Part shown: in pieces, positions 1 through 6,461 of the stretch
Layout: each line of letters begins with the position of its first letter
How positions within the stretch are numbered: position 1 is the first letter of the stretch
From: Stramenopiles sp. TOSAG23-6
Taxonomy: Eukaryota > Sar
DNA: 12,657 nucleotides
NCBI GenBank assembly: GCA_900128565.1
Contig: LT636195.1
Location: 1 to 12,657 of the forward strand
Reading direction: 5' to 3'
Notes under the pieces: model-generated
Told to the model about the DNA's origin: nothing
Seen by the model: only the letters and a program-made list of their open reading frames with translations
The model's database searches: none
Translations under genes and position numbers: made by a program

Positions 1-85
1 AAAATTGTTAGGTACAAAATTTCGTACGAAAAAAAAAATTTCGATTTTTTTTTTTTACCGAAAAAAAAAAATAAATAAAACATTC
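1..85 (-). other. Intron following the IFT122 exon (3' end outside window)
   Basis: Read on the minus strand, the protein similarity to IFT122 stops after the HRQK motif and the sequence becomes T-rich non-coding DNA starting GAATGTTTTATTT. This aligns with the starts of the introns at 628-720 and 450-552 (GTAYGNTTTATTT), although the second base is A instead of T. It carries the same 12-bp palindrome TTTCGTACGAAA (20-31) and the branch-like GTACCTAACAA block (about 5-15). Positions 1-32 are identical to 482-513 inside another intron. The 3' splice site lies beyond the left edge. The exact 5' boundary (85 or a few bases lower) is inferred by alignment. Confidence 0.7.
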
Positions 86-449
86 ATGAGCTTTTTGACG
101 GTGCAGAGGAAATGAACCTGTTTTAATTGATAAATGTCCTCCACCTGTGAAGCATAGCATATCATCTGACTGATCATTCCATGCAACACTATTTACATTC
201 TTTTCTCTGTGTAACATTTCATGAGTAACTAAATCATATATATAACAAATAGACTGATCATCGACAAGGGCTAATTGTTTTTGGTTTGAAGAAATAGATA
301 AACAACGAATGCCATTTTGAGACAATTTTTTCAGAGAACTCTTTGTCGTTGTATTTTCATGTAAAAGCTTTTTGTTTTGGAATCGAATATCAGCTGAACT
401 TAACCCACCAGGAGTCGACAAACCTGTCATCATTCCTGTCATTGCAGAC
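86..449 (-). CDS. IFT122: Internal exon of intraflagellar transport protein 122 (partial)
   Basis: This exon encodes about 120 residues of a WD-repeat protein. The segment IRCLSISSNQKQLALVDD, then VNSVAWNDQSDDMLCFTGGG, then SIKTGSFPLHRQK is the distinctive stretch of IFT122 at the end of its second beta-propeller. IFT122 is a core subunit of the IFT-A complex, which drives retrograde transport in cilia and flagella, so the organism very likely has flagella. The roughly 30 residues before this (MTGMMTGLSTPGG...) do not match what I know of IFT122. Upstream IFT122 exons are absent: the neighbour on that side is CPSII. The ATG at 449-451 falls on the intron-exon border and is not a credible start. 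The exon starts at 449 if the 3' splice pattern seen in the other introns holds, which would leave it one base out of phase with the CPSII exon. It may be a displaced exon or an assembly misjoin. Confidence 0.75.
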
Positions 450-552
450 ATTTATTTTGGAAAAATATTTCAAAAAAAAAAAAAATTGTTAGGTACAAAA
501 TTTCGTACGAAAACAAATTCGATTTTTTTGTTAAAAAAAAAATAAACCGTAC
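450..552 (-). other. Intron of the shared repeat family between CPSII and IFT122 exons
   Basis: On the minus strand it starts GTACGGTTTATTT directly after CPSII codon AGT. It carries the palindrome TTTCGTACGAAA (501-512) and the branch-like block TACCTAACAA, then a long T run and the block TTTGAAATATTTTTCC ending AATAAAT. The 3' half is nearly identical to that of the intron at 628-720, and 32 nt are identical to the left-edge intron. It joins exons of two unrelated genes, so it may be a composite of two different introns. Both boundaries are inferred. Confidence 0.6.
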
Positions 553-1947
553 ACTATCCATAATTGATATTTTCTGAGGGACCTTCATTACGTGTCTCAA
601 AAATGTTTGGAATAGAAATGCAGTATCAGGTATTTTGGAAAAATATTTCAAAAAAAAAATTTGTTAGGTACAAAATTTTCAAAAAAAAAAAAATGGAATT
701 TGAAAAAAAATAAAGCATACAGTTGGACCACCACAAGCTTCTGGATGAAATTGGACTGAAAAAAATGGTTTACTTTCGTGAATGATTCCTTCATTTGTCA
801 TATCATTTGCATTGATGAAAAGTGGACGCCAGTATGAAGAAAGAGTTTCTGGATCAACAGCAAAGCCGTGATTTTGCGGAGTTATATAGCAACGCCCAGT
901 ACGCATATCAATACAAGGTTGATTCATTCCACGATTTCCGTACTTCATCTTAAATGTCTTTGCGCCTGTTGCAAGAGCAAGAATTTGATTACCAAGACAA
1001 ATACCAAAAATTGGAACTGGAGGTTCAAGATTGAGTGCCCATTTAATACTTGTCACTGTTGCCATTGCCATCTGTGGGTCTCCAGGTCCATTGGAAATAA
1101 AAATTCCATCGTACTTGATTCCTGCAGGATTTTTCTCAAGGTCATAATCAAATGGTACAACAATGACCTTTACGTTACATTCATTCACAAAATAGCGCAC
1201 AATATTAAACTTCATTCCACAGTCAAAGGCGATGATACTACACTTACCCTTTTCATTGTAGGTTGAAATAGTTGTGGTAGAGACACTTTTCACGAGATTT
1301 TCTGCATTTGGATCAACCAATGTAACGATAGGATGATGAGGAAATTGAATTGAACCAAGCATTACACCGTGTTCACGGATTTTCTTCGTCAATAAGCGCG
1401 TATCAACTCCGAAAATGGCTGGTACATCATGTCTTCGCAACCACGCACTAAGTGAAGACTTAGAATTCCAATGAGAGTGCTCGAAAGAGTAATCCATAAC
1501 AACGAGACCCCTGATCTGGATTTTTTTACTCTCAAAATGGGTAGGCATACCCAACTCATCAATATCTTCCTCGTCAGGCACACCATAGTTACCAACGAGG
1601 GGATATGTGAGAATTAGAACTTGACCCGCGTAAGAAGGATCAGTCAAAGCCTCAGGATAACCAACCATTCCTGTGTTGAATACAACTTCGCCACAAATAG
1701 ATTTTTCTGCACCAAATGAAAAACCTTCAAATGATGATCCATCACTAAGAGTCAAAGAAACTGCATTACTGCCAGAGCTCCATTCGAAGGCATTCTGACC
1801 ATGTGAAAGACTGCGTGTCTTTGACCTTTTACCCGATGAAATAGAAGGATCTGTATTTTCATCATTGACCTTTGACAGTTTTGTGATCTTGCGATTCAAG
1901 CTATCATCCACGCTTGTGGAAGCTTGACGTTTCCCCAAAGTCGTCAT
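553..1947 (-). CDS. CAD: Glutamine-dependent carbamoyl-phosphate synthase (CPSII/CAD), N-terminal glutaminase part, 3'-truncated
   Basis: This is the first committed enzyme of pyrimidine synthesis, which makes carbamoyl phosphate from glutamine, bicarbonate and ATP. Two exons are visible: 1947-721 (409 codons) and 627-553 (25 codons), both ending in phase 0. Residues about 50-205 are the small-subunit N-terminal domain (GEVVFNTGMVGYPEALTDPSY) and about 235-430 the class I glutamine amidotransferase. The catalytic triad is present: Cys317 in GICLGNQ, and His401 and Glu403 in FHPEA. Exon 2 restores the conserved GGPT-DTAFLF junction. The first ~55 residues are a basic, Ser/Thr-rich extension. 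The start is the first ATG (1945-1947); an in-frame GTG lies nine codons upstream. The ATP-grasp CPS domains expected next are missing, replaced after an intron by IFT122 sequence, so the gene is incomplete here. I cannot tell whether it is a full CAD or a stand-alone CPSII. It is transcribed divergently from IWS1. Confidence 0.9.
628..720 (-). other. 93-nt intron in CPSII with a non-AG 3' end
   Basis: This intron interrupts the conserved glutaminase sequence GGPT|DTAFLF, so its boundaries are fixed by homology to within a 4-nt ambiguity. Minus-strand reading: GTATGCTTTATTT at the 5' end, an inverted repeat (ttttcaaa at 676-683 with tttgaaaa at 699-706 on the plus strand), GTACCTAACAA as likely branch site, T10, then TTTGAAATATTTTTCC and the end AATACCT before exon codon GAT. 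No AG occurs between the branch block and the exon, and every allowed boundary shift also lacks AG. Retaining it would introduce a stop codon. Confidence 0.88.
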
Positions 1948-2226
1948 TGTATTATTGATGTTCAAGAGATGCACGTTCTCAGATGAAGCTCTCTTTCTCC
2001 GAGTCGAATAATACTCCTGGAAGAGGAATCAAAATAATCGCGATTGCATTTTGATTGCGCGATTGATTGCGTTTTTGCTGCGGATGACCGCGCGCTAATT
2101 TTTCCCCACGAAATCTGGGTCATTTTTTTTTTCCGATTTTAGATTTCGATTCGGACACCGGCCGATCCATATAGTACCGACATATATGTACTATTTTTGT
2201 GCGGAGTAAAGCGCACGCATTTTAAA
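1948..2226. promoter_or_regulatory. Divergent promoter region between CPSII and IWS1
   Basis: This 279-nt spacer separates two outward-facing start codons, so it must hold both promoters. It is visibly less AT-rich than other spacers around 2036-2100. It contains a perfect 10-bp palindrome AATCGCGATT (2036-2045) followed by three GATTGC copies (2042, 2053, 2065) and one GATTGA (2061). The TCGCGA core recurs in the bS21/NMT divergent promoter at 4489-4501. No coding sequence is seen. The regulatory role is inferred. Confidence 0.55.
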
Positions 2227-3819
2227 ATGGGGGAGGAAGCTCCTCGTAGAATGGAGGATATCTTTGGTTCAGATTCATCTGACGATGAGTCCCCTCCACC
2301 AGTAGCAGCTACGCCTGAATCAGCATCAAAAGAGAAAGCAATTACAGGCGGTGGTGAGTCGGACTCTGATGACGACGATGTTATTGTGCGTAAAAGTGCG
2401 CTAAAAAATGATATTGCTGATAGTAATCCAGAAGATAGTGACGATGATGATATTCCTGTAAAACGTAGCCGTTTAAAAAAGGCAAAATCGAGCACGGATG
2501 AATCTGACTCACAGGACAGAAGCCTTTCCCCTAAAAAGAAGTCCAGACTGCGCCGCAGTAAAAGTACCGATTCAGATTCAGACGATGATGATGAAAACCT
2601 TTCCCCTAGTGATAAGTCCAAGTTAAGGCAAAAAATCGAAAGAAGTGATTCAGAAAGTAGTAGTGATAGTTCAGATGACGACAGTGACGAAAAAGTGATG
2701 AAGCGCAAACGAGATCGTAACAAGGAAGACAGCAGAAAAAATAAAAAACGTAGGAAAGACGACTCCACCGCATATGGAGCAGAAGCTGTTGTTGCGCGAA
2801 CTGTAGATGATGATAATTTCATTGATAATGACGACGATGATGCAGATATTGTCGCTGAATATAATCAACAAAGACAGAACTTTATCGATGAACACGATGC
2901 AGAATTTGAAGATAGTGGGAGAAAGAAAAATGGTGGCTATGACTCTGATGAGGACGATTCCCACTTGAATGCAGTTGACCGTGCACAGCGTGCAATAAAG
3001 AAACGCAGACAAAAAAAGAAAGTTGTACACACCGAAGAAGAAATGGAAGAAATTGCAAAGCGTATACTTTATCGCTTGGAAGAGACTGCAGATAATGATT
3101 TGACTGAGGTGAAAGCGTCTAGACCTGGTACCCATAAGATTAAAGCACTAAAGTGGGCTCTGGCTGCAATTGGTCGGAAAGAAAATCAAGAGACTCTTTT
3201 ATCGTTTAATCTCTGTGGTGTTTTAGAAAAGTGGCTTTCTCCACTTCCTGATGGATCACTTCCCAGTCTTGATGTTCGAACTAGGCTATATAAACTAATT
3301 CGTAAGTTACCGATTAGTAAGGAACACTTGACAAATTCTGGTCTAGGAAAAGTGACAATGGCCTTATTTCATCATAAAAAGGAGACAAAAGCAAACAAAG
3401 TAATACTTAAAGCTTTGATTGAGCAGTGGATGCGTCCAGTGTTTCAAAAATCGGATACTTATAAGGATATAATGCGTAATGTAGCAGTTGTAGACTCAGA
3501 GAATTTAAGTTATATAAAAGAACGTCGTGCAAAGAAGCATAAAAAATCTGATCTACGGCTAACTTTGACTAAAAATAAAGTACTTACCCCAAAAGATAAA
3601 GGGTTTAGGTGGCATCCAGAAAGGCAGCCGCAGATGATACTTGATTTTAAAAGACGTCCGGCTGCAAAAAAAATCCTTGAGCGCGGAAGACATTATGGTA
3701 AAAGTGATAAGCAGATGGGTATTGAACGAAGGTTGAATAAAATGAGACGAGCGCAAAAGAAAGACCCAACAAAGGTACGAATGACTGGAATGAGTATTGA
3801 GGGACGCAAATGTAAGTAA
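2227..3819 (+). CDS. IWS1: Transcription elongation factor IWS1 (Spn1)
   Basis: This intron-less gene encodes 530 residues. IWS1/Spn1 binds the histone chaperone SPT6 and RNA polymerase II in the nucleus and couples elongation to mRNA processing. The N-terminal ~270 residues are disordered, with many Ser-Asp clusters (SDSDDDD, SDSESSSDSSDDDSD) alternating with basic runs and SP-containing peptides, typical of metazoan and protist IWS1. Residues about 313-408 (from AAIGRKENQETLLSFNLCGVLEKWL to MRPVF) are the TFIIS N-terminal/LW-type helical domain. It is followed by a basic tail with RRPAAKKILERG. The start is the first ATG (context AAAATGG); the open frame extends ten codons upstream only through a TTG. 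The C-terminal KCK ends at TAA. It shares its promoter region with CPSII and converges on the bS21 gene. Confidence 0.93.
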   Translation: MGEEAPRRMEDIFGSDSSDDESPPPVAATPESASKEKAITGGGESDSDDDDVIVRKSALKNDIADSNPEDSDDDDIPVKRSRLKKAKSSTDESDSQDRSLSPKKKSRLRRSKSTDSDSDDDDENLSPSDKSKLRQKIERSDSESSSDSSDDDSDEKVMKRKRDRNKEDSRKNKKRRKDDSTAYGAEAVVARTVDDDNFIDNDDDDADIVAEYNQQRQNFIDEHDAEFEDSGRKKNGGYDSDEDDSHLNAVDRAQRAIKKRRQKKKVVHTEEEMEEIAKRILYRLEETADNDLTEVKASRPGTHKIKALKWALAAIGRKENQETLLSFNLCGVLEKWLSPLPDGSLPSLDVRTRLYKLIRKLPISKEHLTNSGLGKVTMALFHHKKETKANKVILKALIEQWMRPVFQKSDTYKDIMRNVAVVDSENLSYIKERRAKKHKKSDLRLTLTKNKVLTPKDKGFRWHPERQPQMILDFKRRPAAKKILERGRHYGKSDKQMGIERRLNKMRRAQKKDPTKVRMTGMSIEGRKCK

Positions 3820-4005
3820 TTGCGATATAACATATGTATATAGAGTAACGCTTGACTTATGAAGCTCTCCTACATTTGTTTATATTGTGAATACTTTAAG
3901 TTTTGTTTGACTCTTTGATATCTAAATAAAGAAAATTTCCTACTATTTTTTATATAATGATTAAATATATTCTCTATTCATTACCTACGAGTAAACACAT
4001 ATATT
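3820..4005. other. Convergent 3' spacer of IWS1 and the bS21 gene
   Basis: This 186-nt AT-rich spacer lies between two stop codons facing each other. An AATAAA at 3925-3930, about 105 nt after the IWS1 stop, is the obvious polyadenylation signal for IWS1. No further gene is seen. Confidence 0.5.
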
Positions 4006-4368
4006 CTATATTTGGTCCTTCACTGCGACACGGTCGAGTATAGACTCCAAATTACTATCGAGCGTTCTGTACATGGCTTTGCGTTCTCGTTCCTCCTGCA
4101 CACGAAGACGCTTTCGCCAAGGTTTCTCGTAATATTTTCTTCGTTGCACTGCATTTGTCGTTTTATCCTCTTTTGCTACATTTGCCAAAGTATAGTGAGC
4201 TTTTAATATTTCACTCCGGTCAGAACCGTTTGGGTTTAAAGTGATGCGGATTCCAGCCTTACTACTCATCCAACCTCCATCTCCTGGTGAGGTAGGACCC
4301 GTGCACATGCAACGAACTACAGAACGACTTACAATTGGGCGTAATACGAAACAACCCCTAGTCAACAT
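4006..4368 (-). CDS. MRPS21: Mitochondrial small ribosomal subunit protein bS21m
   Basis: The product is 120 residues. Residues 76-99 (RRKYYEKPWRKRLRVQEERERK) carry the bS21 family signature: an R-x-x-Y-E-K-P motif followed by a basic helix. bS21 binds 16S-type rRNA near the platform of the small subunit. The first 29 residues contain five Arg and no acidic residue and look like a mitochondrial targeting peptide, so the protein should act in the mitochondrial ribosome. It is longer than bacterial S21 (about 70) at both ends. The start is the first ATG; a TTG two codons upstream is not credible. It is divergent from NMT and convergent with IWS1. The alternative, a plastid bS21, cannot be excluded from the presequence alone. 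Confidence 0.85.
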   Translation of the reverse strand: MLTRGCFVLRPIVSRSVVRCMCTGPTSPGDGGWMSSKAGIRITLNPNGSDRSEILKAHYTLANVAKEDKTTNAVQRRKYYEKPWRKRLRVQEERERKAMYRTLDSNLESILDRVAVKDQI

Positions 4369-4634
4369 TCTCAAATCTAATAATTAGAGAGTCTTCAAAA
4401 ATTAGTAGCTACAAGATTACAACAAAGTAGTACACACGTACCACTGTTGTAAAAAAAAAAAAAAAGCAATGTAGTAGTCAAACACGTGTCGCGAATCGCG
4501 ATAATAATTCTAAATTTCTGTGGCTAGGGTTAGGGTTAGTTATATATTCATTGGATCTTGGCCGCATCTTGGCCCTTGGCCACCACAACAAGTACCACTC
4601 TCTCTCGAATAACACTAATAGGTATTTTTTTGCA
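4369..4634. promoter_or_regulatory. Divergent promoter region between the bS21 gene and NMT
   Basis: This spacer of 266 nt contains a poly(A) run (about 4451-4465), the 8-bp palindrome ACACGTGT with an E-box/G-box core CACGTG (4482-4489), the overlapping element TCGCGAATCGCGA (4489-4501), and a telomere-like tract at 4524-4539. These motifs sit within about 60 nt of each other, 95-150 nt before the NMT start. The roles are inferred from position; the CACGTG core recurs upstream of the ERGIC gene and TCGCGA recurs in the CPSII/IWS1 promoter. Confidence 0.55.
4524..4539 (+). repeat. Telomere-like tract (TTAGGG type) in a promoter
   Basis: CTAGGGTTAGGGTTAG is about two and a half units of the TTAGGG telomere repeat, about 96 nt upstream of the NMT start codon. 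A similar reverse-orientation tract occurs at 11445-11460. It could be a telo-box-like transcription factor site or a scar of telomerase-assisted repair. Confidence 0.6.
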
Positions 4635-6179
4635 ATGACAATGGACAAGGATGAAGCGACTGTTGTATCTCAAATGAGCAATATGACAGTAGATCATGAT
4701 GTAAACCCACCAGCTGTTCCCGAGGTTGCCACACAAAACGAAGGTGGAGTAAAGAAAAAGAAGAAGCGCAAGCGAAAGAAAAAAAAGAAAACTCAGACAA
4801 TAGTTGATGAACAAACTCTAGCGGACTCAGCTACTTCAAACTCTACATCCTCCACGACAAGTACTGTACCCAAAGGAAGTCTGTTAGATAGTACAGCTGC
4901 TTCCACAAATAGCCCAAAAGGTACCAATTCTTTCGTTAATAACAGTATGAAAAACCTCAAGCGCGAAGACTTATTGAAACTTTTTGGTGTGCGTAGTCGT
5001 AAGGCAAAAGACACTTTAGGTGACAACAAACCACATAAATTTTGGGATACACAGCCTGTACCAAAGCATAGTGCGATAATTGAAAGTGATGGTGCTATTG
5101 ACCCAGAAAAAAAGCCTGAAGATGTCCGTGCAGATCCATACCCTCTCCCTAAAGGCTTCGAGTGGTCTGTTATCGATCCAACCTCAGATGCTGAAATTAA
5201 AGAAATGTATACTCTTCTCAGTGAAAATTATGTTGAAGATGATGACAATATGTTCCGCTTCGACTATTCCATTCCATTTTTAAGATGGGCCCTTCAACCT
5301 CCTGGGTATGAGAAAAATTGGCATATTGCTGTACGCCAGACAAATAATAGGAAGCTACGTGGAGTAATCACAGGCGTTCCCGTCTCAATTCGCGTCAGAG
5401 ATAAAAATTTGAGAGTGGCTGAGATTAACTTTTTGTGTGTACATAAAAAATTAAGATCCAAACGAGTAGCACCAACCCTCATCAAGGAAGTGACACGCAG
5501 AATTAACCGCAAAAATATATGGCAAGCAGTGTATACAGCTGGTGTAGTACTTCCAAAACCCATTGGTCGTTGTCGGTATTACCATCGGTCAGTAAATCCA
5601 AAGAAACTGATTGATGTTGGCTTTTCTCGCCTTGCTCCTCGTATGAATATGGCACGTACTATTCGTCTCTACAGATTACCTTCAGCACCAAAATGTGAGA
5701 TTCGACCAATGGAACCAAAAGATGTTCCAAGTGCGTGTGCTTTGTTAAATAATTACTTGAATAAGTTTGATTTGGCTATCGATTTCGATGAAGCTGACTT
5801 TAGTCATTGGCTTTTACCTCGGGAGGGTGTGATTGATTCGTATGTGGTTACTGATAAGGATGGTAAAGTGACAGATATGTGTAGCTTTTATCATCTCCCA
5901 TCTTCAATCATAGGTCATCCTGCGTACAAAACATTATATGCTTGTTATTCATATTATAATGTTGCAACAACAATGGATTTACGGGCTTTGATGGAAGATT
6001 GTCTTATACTCGCAAAGCAAAAGAAATGTGATGTTTTCAATGCTCTTGATGTCATGGAAAATTCTACGATCTTTGAACAACTGAAGTTTGGTCCAGGTGA
6101 TGGAAATCTTCAATATTATTTATATAATTGGAGATGTCAAAATATATCCCACGAAAAAGTTGGAATAGTGCTTTTATAA
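4635..6179 (+). CDS. NMT1: Glycylpeptide N-tetradecanoyltransferase (N-myristoyltransferase)
   Basis: This intron-less gene encodes 514 residues. NMT transfers myristate from myristoyl-CoA to the N-terminal glycine of target proteins in the cytosol. Residues 40-52 form a polybasic stretch (KKKKKRKRKKKKK), known in animal NMTs as a ribosome-targeting segment. KFWDTQPVP (135-143) begins the catalytic core. EINFLCVHKKLRSKR (263-277) is the first family signature, including the FLCVHKKLRSKRVAP region that binds CoA. KFGPGDGNLQYYLYNW (484-499) is the second. The protein ends EKVGIVLL; a C-terminal carboxylate at this spot acts as catalytic base in characterised NMTs, so the C terminus looks intact. 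The start is the first ATG (4635), with another ATG two codons later (4641). The frame upstream is open only from a TTG. Confidence 0.95.
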   Translation: MTMDKDEATVVSQMSNMTVDHDVNPPAVPEVATQNEGGVKKKKKRKRKKKKKTQTIVDEQTLADSATSNSTSSTTSTVPKGSLLDSTAASTNSPKGTNSFVNNSMKNLKREDLLKLFGVRSRKAKDTLGDNKPHKFWDTQPVPKHSAIIESDGAIDPEKKPEDVRADPYPLPKGFEWSVIDPTSDAEIKEMYTLLSENYVEDDDNMFRFDYSIPFLRWALQPPGYEKNWHIAVRQTNNRKLRGVITGVPVSIRVRDKNLRVAEINFLCVHKKLRSKRVAPTLIKEVTRRINRKNIWQAVYTAGVVLPKPIGRCRYYHRSVNPKKLIDVGFSRLAPRMNMARTIRLYRLPSAPKCEIRPMEPKDVPSACALLNNYLNKFDLAIDFDEADFSHWLLPREGVIDSYVVTDKDGKVTDMCSFYHLPSSIIGHPAYKTLYACYSYYNVATTMDLRALMEDCLILAKQKKCDVFNALDVMENSTIFEQLKFGPGDGNLQYYLYNWRCQNISHEKVGIVLL

Positions 6180-6461
6180 GTAGATTTGCTTTTTTTTTTC
6201 GTGTGTGAAACACAATTTTGTGTCATCACAAATTTTGATTTTTCCAAGGAAAATACAAAAATAAAAAACCAATTATGGAAACTCAATATATTATATATGA
6301 AATCTTAAAAATCTCAATAAATCACACTAGAAGAACATTTTTAATATACCCATCCATTAGCAGTATGTGCAAAATTGTCCAGTTGACAATAGTATTTGAA
6401 GGCGTTAATTTTTTTTCTTGCCTATTTTCAACCACTTTTTGTTTTCATTTCCCATAAAAAT
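6180..6461. other. Convergent 3' spacer of NMT and the uncharacterised large gene
   Basis: This AT-rich spacer of 282 nt has T runs. A near-perfect hairpin ACACAA-TT-TTGTGT lies just after the NMT stop (about 6209-6222), followed by an AT-rich stretch with several A-rich polyadenylation-like stretches. No gene is seen. Confidence 0.4.

Noticed and set aside
628-720. Ordinary DNA transposon with long terminal inverted repeats
   Set aside because: Only the outer four bases (GTAT/ATAC) are complementary and the possible target duplication is 2 nt; there is no transposase and no long inverted ends.
868-1266. Plus-strand open frame of 132 codons over CPSII
   Set aside because: It is antisense to the conserved glutaminase domain and has no recognisable protein features.
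2139-2822. Long minus-strand open frame rich in Ser and Leu opposite the IWS1 N terminus
   Set aside because: It is the antisense of Asp/Ser codon runs in IWS1, which naturally lack stops on the reverse strand; there is no independent coding sign.
6200-6240. Hairpin followed by T-rich sequence after NMT, like a bacterial terminator
   Set aside because: The genome is eukaryotic nuclear DNA, where such structures are not known to end Pol II transcription; it is treated as an incidental inverted repeat.
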